From Epiperipatus broadwayi (taxonomy: Eukaryota > Onychophora > Udeonychophora > Euonychophora > Peripatidae), in contig JAQFVV010000998.1 in the NCBI GenBank assembly GCA_028023455.1, positions 62,001 through 126,000 of the forward strand: a stretch of DNA of 64,000 nt. Reading direction: 5' to 3'. The notes beneath the pieces were generated by a model. That model made no database searches, was not told where the DNA came from, and saw nothing but the letters and a program-made list of their open reading frames with translations. Shown piece by piece: positions 12,417-22,963 of this stretch. Each line of letters starts with the position of its first letter. Positions within the stretch are counted from its first letter, which is position 1. A program made the position numbers and the translations under genes.

Positions 12417-12593
12417 AATAAACAGCACATAATCACCCTTTCTCACTGATGAAGGTCACAAGCCAGAAACTAGTCTGGGGATATTGGATGAGTAGGCAGT
12501 AGATGGGGATTTTATGCACAAGCCTTCTGGAATCCATTGATTACTCTAGCTTGCTGTGTGTGGCAATATGTATAGTGAGTTTTGCCTGTTTGA
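12417..12593 (+). mobile_element. 177-bp hammerhead-associated retroposon
   Basis: A short non-coding insert exactly bounded by a 13-bp direct repeat and sitting inside a LINE coding frame, so its ends are well defined. It has no open frame, no A-tail and no tRNA-like head. It carries the hammerhead boxes CTGATGA, GAAAC and GTC at 12446-12475. From there a core shared with copies at 57073-57288 and 57541-57705 runs to about 12588 (GGATATTGGATGAGTAGG, then GATTTTATGCACAA, then GAGTTTTGCC). The TSD length indicates LINE-type target-primed insertion. A ribozyme-bearing retroposon (retrozyme-like) is my reading. An ordinary SINE or MITE with a chance motif is the alternative. Confidence 0.7.
12441..12480 (+). 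ncRNA. Hammerhead-ribozyme-like core (type I layout)
   Basis: In order: CTGATGA at 12446-12452, a 13-nt segment with loop CACAA, GAAAC at 12466-12470, and GTC at 12473-12475, the expected cleavage triplet. TCTCA (12441-12445) can pair with TGGGG (12476-12480) as stem I, including two G-U pairs. Stem II is weak (GGT with GCC, and an A-A mismatch at its base). Stem III is only the palindrome ACTAGT, so activity would need a dimer, as known for short-stem-III hammerheads. Activity is unproven and probably lost in this copy. Confidence 0.45.
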
Positions 12594-12606
12594 AGTCTAA
12601 ATTGTC
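12594..12606. repeat. Target-site duplication, right copy (13 bp)
   Basis: Second copy of AGTCTAAATTGTC, flanking the 177-bp insert. Confidence 0.9.
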
Positions 12607-13645
12607 TGAAAAATTATGGATTAGTTGAAAGAATTTTATGTCATCAGCATACCAGATGGTAAATAGAACATCTGAAACAAAAATTGCAAATGGGTAAGAA
12701 CATAATACACTACCTTTAGGTATTCCACAAATAGAGTACATACACCCAAATCATTTCATTAATAATAAAAAATAAAATGAGGCCTATCCAATAAATAAGG
12801 GATATAAAGCTCAATCAGACTTCTAAATTGGCAGGTTTAAATAATAAAGTATTATGACAAATTCTATCAACGACTTTACTTAAATTCACATAACTTAATT
12901 TTTTTTTTTGCTGATCAAAATTTTGGGTTTTTATAGTATTGATTGTATTTCAATTTGTATTTATTGATTTTTCTCTGCAAAGATGAGTATGTAAATGTTT
13001 AAGAAAACATTTGTCAAAAATTATAGCTGGAATGCAAAGAAGAGATGGAGACCTTAGTTTCCTTTTAGATTCCTGTTGTATTGGTACTACTTTTGTTTCT
13101 TTTTATAAATAATATGTCTTAGATTGTAGAGTTAAATCAAATGTATATTTTAATATGGGAGCCAATACATGTGCAAATCCCTTATAGATAAACGAGGATA
13201 TGCCATACATTTCTACACTTTTTTTATTTGTAAGTTGTACAATTGATATAACAATTGTCTCTATAGATATCTAGTAAGGTTTAAAAAGTTTCATTGTTAA
13301 AATGGATTAATGTTTCATAGCTAAGATTAGCATTACTATTAATAGAAGTTTCATCTTCCAAATTTAGATTAAATAATGATGAAAATCATTGTCTTTTATT
13401 CCTAAACTTAATTTTGTAAGGTATTGGTTTGGTCATGATGAATTTAGTATACTTATCAAATTATTTTCAGTCATCTTTAAATAAGCCTGAAAATTCCCTT
13501 TTCAATAATCTTTGCAAAAATGTTTTATAAATTCTAAAATTATGCCAATCTAACAATAGAACCAAACCTTTAAAATCTTTATCGAATTTTAATTTGTGTT
13601 TATAGAAAAGCAAATTGGATTCTTATTATAAATTTTTGAAATAGG

Positions 13646-14216
13646 TGTGTTATATGCCACTTGCCTTCAAGTAATGGATTAGTCCAGATTCCATCTTAAG
13701 TTGATTATATTGAGTTTTCATTGTCATGAACCACTGGGTATACAAATAGATATACATCCAATAGCAAAAATAAGACCATAGGTGATGATGCTAATCGAGT
13801 CTGGTTGTTTTTATGATGGATGGAAATATTGTCATAAATAGTCAGCTCATTGGTAGGTAAGGTCAGATAACTATCAAAGCTGAATGGGAGTATGCATGTT
13901 ATCCACTGTATGGCTGACAGTGAGGCAAGTTTACATTGTAACTGGAAGCTGCTAAGCATAAACTAAACAGGAAGCCACCTGTTATAGAACAGCTGGAAGT
14001 ACCACCATAATTACTCATGAGACTAGCAGTCAAAGTACAGCTAAAAGTTGTAGATGAACTTATAAAAGCACCTAAAGTCCCATTCTTTTATAATGGCATG
14101 ACAACTAGATGCAATTTTTTGCCAATGGTATAGTGAAGATATAATAATTGTATATAATGTAAATACATATGTGTATATTGTTTATAATAAATAAATATTA
14201 AATATAATTCCACCAG
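13646..14216 (+). repeat. Gypsy 5' LTR
   Basis: Starts at TGTGTTATATGCC and aligns over its length with 15844-16424, sharing for example TAGTCCAGATTC/TAATCCAGATTC and TTTATAATAAATAAATATTAA. A TATA box (TATAAAAG) is at 14061-14068 and a poly-A signal type AATAAATAAA is near the end. Confidence 0.65.
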
Positions 14217-14579
14217 TTTGTCTGCGATCTCCTGAGACCAATGTGGCTAATTTGAAATCAGGCTTTTTACTCTGAATAGCCCGAAAATATAAAAGCACTT
14301 ATCCATGTAGTTTAGTTAATTTTAAGGATAGGCCATTTAATTTTGTTTTGTTGTGAGAGCAAAATTACATTTTCAATTCTTCTTTAATTTATAATTAATG
14401 AATAACAACTTGTGTTTGATTTTTAAAATTTTTATTGACATGTTAATAATGCTGGCCATATTTTTTAGCTAAATGACAAAAGATCTAATGACTTGTGTGG
14501 ACAAGACCTTGTTATATTAAATTTTTTTGCAAGTGTGGGAGAAAAAAAATGTGTGTGATTTTGTCGACTGCATCATTTT

Positions 14580-15060
14580 TGTCTCTACTGACAAGCTTTT
14601 TTTGTCCAAAACCTTTAACAATAATTCAAAATCAAAACTTCAATCTTGGTACCTAAGAGGAAGGGAAAATGGAGAGATTTTGCTGTTGACTCATGATGCT
14701 TGACTTGAAATGAATTTAAAAACTTCCTTAATATAGCACTGAATGATAACTTTGGTTGTGGAAAGAAAGAACAGAATCTTAGGATTAAGCTGTTAATAAA
14801 TCCGGTTGTCACTTTTGATTCACTGTCTCTCAAATGGATTTAATGGACTTAACAGTGGGTCATGTAACTCCATTGAAAAAATAAATACAGCTTTACAATT
14901 GTTGATCAGAAAACTGGATTGAAGAAACACTCAGCAGACAATAAAAACATTACCTCTATAAATTGGAAAATAAAAAATGTTGTAGATGTAATGAATCATT
15001 ACACACACACACACACACACATTGAATGCCCACATTAGTATACAGGGTGTAGATATTGCA
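14580..15060 (+). pseudogene. Gypsy Gag remnant with two zinc knuckles
   Basis: Several frames together show a Mag-type Gag. Near 14720-14780 the sequence encodes FKNFLNIALNDNFGCGKKEQ, the counterpart of the conserved 'AL-D-F-CG' segment. Near 14970-15085 come two nucleic-acid-binding knuckles. The first begins CCRCNESLH and is disrupted by the expansion of an AC dinucleotide run (15000-15020, read as THTHTH). The second is GCRYCKWISHIEAAY, with the final Cys changed to Tyr. Numerous stops show it is not expressed as protein. Confidence 0.6.
14999..15021. repeat. (AC)n microsatellite inside gag remnant
   Basis: About eleven uninterrupted AC units at the point where the first zinc knuckle should continue. 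The run keeps the frame as alternating Thr and His. Confidence 0.9.
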
Positions 15061-15101
15061 AGTGGATTAGTCACATAGAAGCTGCTTATTTAAAAAAAAA
15101 A

Positions 15102-15666
15102 TTGCTAATATCAGAATGGAAGAGTCCATTCCAGAAAAACAATATAAAATCAAATCATATAAAAGCCCATATAAGCAATGTGAGAGGCATTAATTTGGCT
15201 TTCAAACACAAAATTATTATTTGTAATCTGCCACTAATAATGAAACTGGACACCAGGTCTACAGGGTCTATCGTATCAAAAAAGATGTGGGCTATTAATA
15301 ATAGAAAAAAATCATCATCTGCATCTTAGCAGGTGAGTGTTTGCTCAAACAAGAATTAAAGTTGCTATTCCTAGTAAAACAATTTATTTGCATCTTCTTG
15401 TGTCTGCTGGTAAGCAGAGCAATTTATTAAGCTATTACTTATTCAATCACTCAGACTTTATAGTAGCTAAAGTAATCAAGGTTACAAAAATAAGTCATGA
15501 AAGCAAAAATACAAAAAAAATAAATAGGTGTTCAAGTCCTGTGTCATATGTTAAAGTGAACCAACAAATGGGTTCTAACATTTATGATCAATGTGAAAGG
15601 ATCACAAAAATGATGTTTCATGTAGTAGATGGACAGCAGTTGAATTATGTTATCAGCCATCAGTGA
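15102..15666 (+). pseudogene. Gypsy protease remnant
   Basis: Frames at 15102-15329 and 15337-15666. The first contains LPLIMKLDTRSTGSIVSKK, a retropepsin active-site region in which the invariant DTG/DSG is now DTR. It follows the zinc knuckles directly, as in Gypsy polyproteins. The second frame shows no certain domain. With Gly replaced in the catalytic triad the enzyme would be inactive. Confidence 0.55.
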
Positions 15667-15843
15667 ACAGTCACCAGCTATCAGTAAATGGTTCACAAAA
15701 TTAAGTTTGCAGATATACAAAAGAATGTATTGGGCCTGCTGATTAAGTTACCAGACCTGATGAAGCCAGAAAATAATGATGATGTTCACCAAAGTACCTG
15801 AATAAGTACATTTTCCAGGGCTAATTTTAGCAAAGGGAAGAAA

Positions 15844-16424
15844 TATTCTATTTTATCTTGCCTTTAAATAATGTAGTAATCCAGATTCTATTTTATCATG
15901 ACTGTATTAAGCATTCATCCCCAAATATCAATGGATATACAAATAGATAATATACATCCAATGACAAGAACAAGCCAATAGTCAATGATGTTTACTAAAT
16001 CTAATTGTTCTTGTGATAGGTGGAAATGTATTCATAAATAGTCAATCTATTTGTAGGTAAGCAGACAACAATTGACAAAGCTGAACACCAGTACATATGT
16101 TGTTCACAATATGGTTGAACAGTGAGGCATGTTCACATTAGAACTGGAAGTTGCTAGACATAAATCACAAACAAAATAAGATGTCACTAAACAGCCTAAT
16201 GTGTCACCATATCTACTCATGAGGCAAGCTGTCACGGTACAAATGGAAGTGGTAAATGAACTTATAAGGGTTTCTGAAATCTCTTGCTGCTACATTTGCA
16301 TAGCAACTAAAAGCTATACCTAGCCAATGATACGAGGCAAAGGTATAATAATTTAATATATTGTAAATACACATGTATATATTTGGTTTATAATAAATAA
16401 ATATTAACTGTATTTCTACTAGTT
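15844..16424 (+). repeat. Gypsy 3' LTR
   Basis: Diverged copy of the 5' LTR, preceded by a purine-rich tract at about 15829-15843. The TATA box is mutated (TATAAGGG). Confidence 0.65.
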
Positions 16425-16472
16425 TATGCTTATTATAACTCATGCACTAAACACAACAAAGTATACATTTAA

Positions 16473-16690
16473 CTATATACTCTTTATGTCTGTTTTAAAA
16501 ACTGATAACTGCAACTCTAGCATCATTACAATTATACCAGACTGCAAGTCTTTGTACAGACACAAATATTCACCGTTCGTGAAACAATTTTTACTATAGT
16601 TAATACCTTTAGCTGATTCACAATGGAATATACAATCAATATCTAAAAAATGGATGAAATTCATCTTCTTTAGCAAGAGGCCAAACAGAA
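16473..16690 (-). pseudogene. LINE endonuclease fragment
   Basis: The minus-strand frame contains FLDIDCIFHCESAKG and FTNGEYLCLYKDLQSG, similar in spacing to the 'D-I-F-E-T' and 'Y-RKDR-GGG' blocks of Jockey/CR1 apurinic-type endonucleases. It lies on the wrong side of the RT fragment at 16.8-17.5 kb to be the same uninterrupted element. Weak call. Confidence 0.3.
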
Positions 16691-16799
16691 TGCATACATT
16701 TCAAATTACATGAAAAAATAGTGAAAACAAAATCTAATTTCACAATTATTACAAACATCATTACTTTGCTTAAGATTTTGTATATTTGCAATAGATAAC

Positions 16800-17480
16800 A
16801 ATCTGATGATGATGATGATTCAATTCAATAATTGAAATCAATTTATTTATTTAATTGCTAAACAATAGCATATAGCCAATTACAGGTTGCACATTAAATT
16901 AATAAAAGGAATAAACACAATGCATATAATAATAATAATAATAAAAAGAAGGTAACTAACAAAAAGCAAAAAGATATAAACAAATAAAATTCATCAGCAA
17001 TAACATTTTAACTTAAAAATATTACAAAATCACTTATAATTTTATAGGCTTCACCAACAATCATTTCTAAATTAGAGAGAAATAATCCATTACTAGAAAA
17101 TAAAAATACCAAATATGTTTGGGATTCAACAGAATTAATCTTGTAAGAATTAATAAAAAAAATTGTAAGCATGAAACAATTCAAACTTTTATTAAACTTA
17201 ACTGCCATATTATTAAGATCACCCCAAGAACTAAACTTATCAATATCTTTCTAAAGCAGAGTGCAACCAATTACTGACATGATTTACAGGCATCCACATA
17301 GCATAATAGATAAAAAAAAACTGCAGGAATTCCTTAAGATCATTAATATATATGTTAAAAAGCATGGGTGTTAAAATACTACCCTAAGGAATATCTAAAT
17401 TACATTCAAAATTAGATAAAATATTATTGTTGAATTTGACATGTGCTCTGATAAGTTTAGCAGAAAAACTCACTTTAAGT
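16800..17480 (-). mobile_element. Jockey/CR1-type LINE 3' fragment
   Basis: Minus-strand fragment ending, in its own 3' direction, in ATC and TTGAAT-type short repeats at about 16807-16840. Upstream it encodes GSILTPMLFNIYINDL near 17350-17400 (RT motif B and following) and FNKSLNCFMLTIFFINSY near 17160-17200. The 3'UTR also contains a short AAT run (about 16927-16942), as found expanded next to J1. The palm active site is lost and stops are frequent. Confidence 0.55.
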
Positions 17481-19487
17481 AATTTGTGATAATAATAATG
17501 AAGTCACTCATAAACGAGTATGGTCATTCCAACTCCACAAAAGGGGGGGGGGGAATAAAAAATAACTATTCTAGAAATGAGTTTTGTGATGACTATATAA
17601 ACCATTATATGAACCATATGTATGTTCACATGTATAAGACATTTGTCCATTTTTTTGATTATTTAATAATTTATGATTTTTATCTTTTAGTTTTCTTAGA
17701 AGAAATTTTTTCTTTCTGAAATAGTTCAGTAACATATAATTGTAGCTCTCCAGTGTACTCTATTCTCTGCCATATCTTCCCAATTGAACATTGTATTTGT
17801 TTCAAATGTCTTTAAAATATTCCTTATAATGAAGAGAGGGTGTACCGCTCCTATGAAACCCATACCCAAATTTATAATATCAGACAAAATAATGTGATAT
17901 AAAACAAAAGACTGGATTAACTTTAGAATGTTCAATATATCAATGATTAAATAAATGATAGCCACAGCTACCTGGCCCTATGCCATCTTGGGTAGCATTC
18001 TACCAATAGTTGTTCTTATTTACATATTGATATAATTAATTTCATAATATTGTTTTATATATATATAAAGAGGGAGAGAATGATCAGTAGATACATATTA
18101 TGTATTTATAAAACCTCTTATACGTAAAAAAAAACCATGAATTAGTATAATGAAAAAAAATATTCTTATTCTCTTGTTTCATCAAACTCGACTACGTTTG
18201 AATGCAATTATAGTCGGTTAAGAGATGAATCGGACTTAAATAAGACAGAAATTCAAAATTCGATTTTCATTTTTTTTTTTTTCCAAAAAAAAAAAGAAAT
18301 AACAAATATTTATAGTTTAATAACTTCTTTTCCTGGTTTTTAAATTACTCTGCGGTCTAATTTTTTAAAAGCTTTCCTTGTTTACTTAGAGTTTTATCAA
18401 AAACGGAAACTTTTACTACTAACCTTTTCTATTTTTTCTTTCTCTCTCAACATATATGTATACTTTACACACAAACAGTATATCAAAAAAAGAAAAATAA
18501 ATTATAAAAAGTATTTTTAAATGTTTGGTTTTTAACAATGCATCTCCATCTCAATTCTATCACAAGATTTTATAAGAAAAATACTCTTGGATATATTAAT
18601 TTTTGACCAAAAGAACTGAAGCAAGAATTGATAGTTTTTCAATTCTGCCGCGGTAGCTATAAATTTTGCAGTCATTAACCATATTTGACCACATTTATAT
18701 TCATCAATGGTAATTAAAATCTATTCAGGAAACGTATAAACGCAGTCTCCATCGATTTTCTAAAATCGGTTGGTGAAACTCCAGTTTTGTCTCAGAAGAT
18801 TTATTATTTGATTTGGGAAAAAAAAATTGTTTGAAGCCACATAACAATTTCATCTTTTAATGTCATAATTTTTCATTGTAGTTTTTTGATTGAATATTGA
18901 GAAAAGAAATCTTGATTTGATATGATACCGAGGTAATGAAATTATATCTAGAGTTATTAACAAGTTTAATCAATATTGAGTCATACATAATACATAAGGC
19001 TATATTGTGTTTATAACTACTTTGAATGTTCAATTTTATTATCAACTTGGACATAGTGGGAATATTGATAAAAATGAATTGTAGAGTAATTGATAAAAGC
19101 AAAATAATAAATACATGTAATGCTGCGAATTGATACATTCTTTTATTAATTTAGCAACATAACAAGATTAAAAAATATTTTAAATAGCATATGAATTGTC
19201 TGTCTTTTTAATAATTAAACATTTAAAAAGATCAGTAATTTTTTATAGTGATTTTTTTTACCCAAATAAAGTATTTAGATATAGTCAATCCATATAGCAG
19301 CATTTGAGTATTCCACATCAATGTTATTATTTCTAACAACTTTTGATTATTTCCTACTGTTTCTCTAAATTCTCTGAATCTAAAATTAGAATATATTAAC
19401 TAATAAAATGAGCATAGGTATAATTATACAAACCAAATTTTAATACCCATAGTCTTTTACTGATACATCAAGGAAATCCAAAAATTA
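17481..19487. other. AT-rich spacer, nothing recognised
   Basis: AT-rich sequence with a short G run near 17544, an AT repeat near 18055 and no convincing coding segment. I could not tie it to any element in the window. Confidence 0.5.
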
Positions 19488-20540
19488 TCATTATCATTTT
19501 AACTATTTTCTGTACACTGCAGAATGAAGGTTTCCATATTGAATTTAGTTTCTCTGACCCATGATGTCTATTCTCCACAACAAACCAACAAATACTTTTA
19601 TTTTATTCATTCATCTCACACATGATCTCTCTCTAGGTGTTATACATTCTCTTGGTATTCAATTTGATATATACCATTCATTTATCATTTTTCTTTTACA
19701 AATATGACTATTTCAGATCTATTCAATCTCTTATTTTTTTAAATTATGTCAATAATACTTGTTGTACTCTCACCTATGTAAATCACTTTCATTCTCTTCT
19801 TGTTATTCGAAACATATACTGGTCCATGTAATCTGAAGTCTTTACATATTTTTCTGTTGGGTCAAAATCTCAGATTCATAAGTAAAAACTAATAAAATGC
19901 ATGCATTATTAACATTTCTTTTCAAACACATTGACATATTACATTTTATTATAAAATTATTTTTAACAAAACCACTCTCTTCATGTTTAAATCGATGATT
20001 AACTTCATTCATTATGTTTTCATCTGAGAACAAGTTTTTGTAATTGTTAACTTTTTTTAATTCTCGTTTTTATTTTTTTATTTCTGTAAAATTTCACTGA
20101 ATATTTTTTTTGTATTTATTTATTATAATCATTGGATCATCTGCAAGATATATATGACTTAAATAATCTCCATATATCATTATTATCTTAGCTACCATTT
20201 TAATTTACAAACTACTTGTAAACCTGCTAAATTTTTGAAATATGAACATGTCATCTAATCACTACAGTTGCATTTTGATAAATATTCTTTAGTATAAGAC
20301 AATATCGTGGGTCTCTCGTTTGAAGTTTTAATTATTGTGGAAATGCTAACGGAAATAAATTTAGTTTTATAATCTATAAATCCAAAACATAATAGCAATT
20401 CACATTCATGTCTATAATTTCTCCTATTACTTAGATGTGATTTACTGTGTGGAAACTACTTTTAAATCCAGCTTGTTTTTTTTTATTTATTTGAATTCAG
20501 CATTTGGAAGTTAATGAATTTCGTTTTTAATCAATCCAAA
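19488..20540 (-). mobile_element. RTE-type LINE 3' fragment, decayed
   Basis: Minus-strand sequence that follows the 3' half of the RTE copy at 37.6-38.9 kb in order: an ATCATT-type tail, CTGCAGAATGAAGGTTTCC, TTTCAAACACATTGACAT, ATCTGCAAGATATATATGACT and TTTTAAATCCAGCTTG. It is much more diverged than the other RTE copies and has no usable frame. The N-terminal RT part that should follow is not recognisable. Confidence 0.6.
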
Positions 20541-21004
20541 AACATTAATTTTACTGATTGATCTATGATAATCACAATTAGTGAAATACTTCAGTTTTAA
20601 TACACCAGTCATTTTTAAATTTTATTTTCAATCATTAAATTTATATTCTTTAGTTCTTTCATATTTTATGAAATTCCATATTCTCTTTATTTTTCTGGGG
20701 GGGGGGGGTACAGATGACACATATTTACTTTTAATGTTAAAGATTTTGCCAATTTTTTTTATAAGCAAAATCAAAATCTATTTTATCTATCCACAATAAC
20801 TTTTTGAGAGATCTCAAGGTTTTAATAATTCTTTAATCTTCAAAATCCCAAACAACAATTTTAGCATTTAAAAGGCATTAGAATTTAGTTAGAATATCTG
20901 TTGCTTTTAATGAATAAACTGTAAAATTTCTATAATTTTTTTTTTTTTCTAGTGTTTCTATAAAAATATTTGAGAACAATTTATATTACAACGATGAACT
21001 AAAC
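20541..21004. other. AT-rich spacer with G12 run
   Basis: AT-rich sequence with a run of about twelve G near 20697-20708. It forms the left flank of the LTR element and is probably the same old sequence as 22964-24010, split by the insertion. Confidence 0.45.
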
Positions 21005-21008
21005 TTAA

Positions 21009-21744
21009 TGTGGTATTTTGTATAAATATTTACATATGTTTGTGTACTCAAGAAAAACTAGAAAATATTAGAGAAATTTATTTATATACGAACTGATAAG
21101 CGGTAAATTTAATTGAAGAATTTAACGTAATTGCGATCGATCAATTCCAAGAAATATTTGCTTATTGATAAGAGACTAAATTACATCATATGGAAAGGAA
21201 TTCCGAAAGCACCAATTAATTAATTATGGATCTAAATACATTACTGTATATGAGGAAGTAATTAATTGTGTGATTAATTAAAAACTATATAAAAAAGTAA
21301 GCAACAAAGTACTTGGTTCAATTCCAGTTATTTTATAGACAATCGTAAGTGATAGTAGTTTCTGATAATGTGCAGCTAAATAAGCTCACGAAGTTTGGGA
21401 AACCAGGGCTGGAGGAAACCATCTGTATAGCAGCCAGATGTGAAGAGTTGATTTTCCAGGGGATTTTCAAGTGAAGTTACTAAGAGGACGGTTGCTGAAG
21501 GATGGAAGTAATTGCAGCTAAAATAAACTCATAGTGATGGTCGCAGTGCTATATAATGAAGCCAGATATGTTCATGGGCATCTGAACTGGACCAGGCCAA
21601 AGTGTTCGGAAAACGAAACCAATGGGAATCTTCTTGAAAGCAGCAAGTCTTAAAGTGTGTTGGGGAAAAAAACCATCGGAAACTGTATATATATTTGTGT
21701 TGCGAATGTAACAAGACTGTTTGCTATTCGTATTATTTTGTTTG
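21009..21744 (+). repeat. Left LTR of short LTR element
   Basis: Begins TGTGGTATTTTG and ends near GTATTATTTTGTTTG. A TATA box (TATATAAAAAA) is at 21286-21296. Similar over its whole length to 22220-22959. Confidence 0.8.
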
Positions 21745-21745
21745 T

Positions 21746-21760
21746 TGGTATTCGGAATGC
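21746..21760 (+). other. Putative primer-binding site
   Basis: TGGTATTCGGAATGC follows the LTR within one or two bases and begins with TGG, the complement of a tRNA CCA end. The tRNA was not identified. Confidence 0.45.
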
Positions 21761-22207
21761 ATGCATACACTGGCTCAGTCACATTTCGAACCAGTGAGTA
21801 GTGAATAGGTTTTGCATACATAACAAGCTTAGCCGCAGTTTGGGGGTTATTGAAACTCTTGGTGCAATAACTATAGAATTTAAGAGTATGCAAAATGCTG
21901 ACAATTTAAAGTGAATTTCTAAAATATTCGCTGCAAGTCTACATCTTGCAATACGGTGAAAGGTAGGAAATAAAACGCTTGTGCAGTCATCATCATAAGC
22001 TGAGTCCTACCATGCGTGTGCAGTCACCAATGGAAGCTAAATCCCACCACACTTGCAGTCACCATTGGACCTGTAAGTGGTGAAAAAATTTGGCAGCAGC
22101 TTGAATCAGACACTTCTAAAATGAAAGAACAGGAAAAATCAAGTGATTCTCCAAGTTGGGAAGAAAAAAAAACAAAGCACCGAGAGATCGCAATAAAGTT
22201 TTTTCTG

Positions 22208-22219
22208 GAGTGGGGGAGG
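22208..22219 (+). other. Polypurine tract
   Basis: GAGTGGGGGAGG sits directly before the right LTR, where plus-strand DNA synthesis would start. Confidence 0.65.
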
Positions 22220-22959
22220 TGTGGTATTTTGTAAAAATATTTATATAAGTTTATGCACTCCAAAAAAACTAAAAAATATTAGAGAAATTTATTTAGATCC
22301 CAAACTGATAAGCTGCAAATTTAATTAAAGAATTTACATTAATTGCAAGCGATAAATTCCAAGAAATATTTGCTGTTTACAAATATTTTTTGATAAGAGA
22401 CTAAATTATCTTATATGGAAAGAAATTCCGAAGGCATCAATTAATTAGTTATGAACCTAAATACATTACCGTACATAGAGAAAGTAATTAATTGTGTGTG
22501 TAATTAAAAAACTATAAAAAGAGTAAACAACGAAGTGCTTGGTTCAATTCCTATTTTACTGAGAGATGTAAATGACAGTAGCTTCTGTTAATGTGTAGCT
22601 GAATAGGCCCACAGAATTTGGGGAACCATCTGGATAGCAACTGAAATGTGAAGAATTGATTTTCCAGTGGATTTTCAAGTGAAGTTACTAAGAGGACTGT
22701 TGCTGAAGGATGGAAGTAATTATGGCTAAAAGAAGCTCATAGAGATGGTCGCAGTACTATACAACGAACCCAGATGTGTTCTTGTGCAGCTGAACTAACC
22801 AGGATCAAAATGTTTTGGAAGCTGAGGCCAATGGGAACCGTCTTGAAAGCAGCCAGTCTTAAAGTGCATCGGGGAAAATGAACCATCGGAAACTATATAT
22901 ATATATATATTTGTGTTGCGAGTGTAGCAGATAGTTCGCTATTCGTATTATTTTGTTTG
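22220..22959 (+). repeat. Right LTR of short LTR element
   Basis: Second direct repeat, 740 bp, followed by TTAA. It contains a TATATATATATA expansion absent from the left copy. Confidence 0.8.
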
Positions 22960-22963
22960 TTAA

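Larger units (their letters stand above)
12180..13130 (-). pseudogene. Jockey-type RT remnant (J2)
   Basis: Reading the minus strand, blocks appear in order: VVPIQQESKRKL near 13090, LCIPAIIFDKCFLKHL near 13020, NLSKVVDRICHNTLL near 12860 (motif A region), CGIPKGSVLCSYPF near 12720 (motif B), TIWYADDIKFFQLIHN near 12650 (motif C), then, after the short insert, NNLNINTDKCKIVPFTEK near 12340 (motif D) and DIHKDMGINL near 12260 (motif E). The frame through SDNLD continues directly into the downstream segment when the 177-bp insert and one TSD copy are removed. Several stops remain. Confidence 0.6.
11986..13645 (-). mobile_element. Jockey-type LINE fragment (J2)
   Basis: A second minus-strand Jockey-type RT fragment, more decayed than J1. 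It is interrupted at 12417-12593 by a short insert whose removal restores the RT frame, and is bounded on its upstream side by the LTR of the Gypsy element at 13646. Its recognisable blocks run from the fingers near 13100 to the region past the thumb near 12240. The first 100 bp or so (about 11986-12090) are assigned by position only. Confidence 0.55.
13646..16424 (+). mobile_element. Gypsy (Mag-like) LTR retrotransposon remnant
   Basis: Two diverged direct repeats of about 570-580 bp flank 1.6 kb that encodes remains of Gag and protease. RT, RNase H and integrase are absent, so the element is internally deleted. A purine run AGCAAAGGGAAGAA directly precedes the right repeat, as a polypurine tract should. 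The repeats end in similar AATAAATAAATATTAA sequence. Their divergence indicates an old insertion. The Gag signature places it near the Mag/SURL group of Gypsy. LTR ends are placed to within several bases, and no TSD was confirmed. Confidence 0.7.
21009..22959 (+). mobile_element. Short non-autonomous LTR retrotransposon
   Basis: Direct repeats of 736 and 740 bp flank only about 475 bp. The inner part has a plausible primer site (TGGTATTCGGAATGC) right after the left LTR, TTTGGCAGCAGC typical of sequence at the start of Gypsy/BEL coding regions, and a purine tract GGAGTGGGGGAGG directly before the right LTR. TTAA lies at both outer edges (21005-21008 and 22960-22963), a 4-bp TSD. No Gag or Pol domain remains, so it must move in trans. 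The LTRs begin TGTGG but do not end in CA, which is unusual. Confidence 0.75.

Noticed and set aside
22016-22234. 72-codon frame as a small host gene
   Set aside because: It spans the inner part and polypurine tract of the short LTR element and shows no domain.
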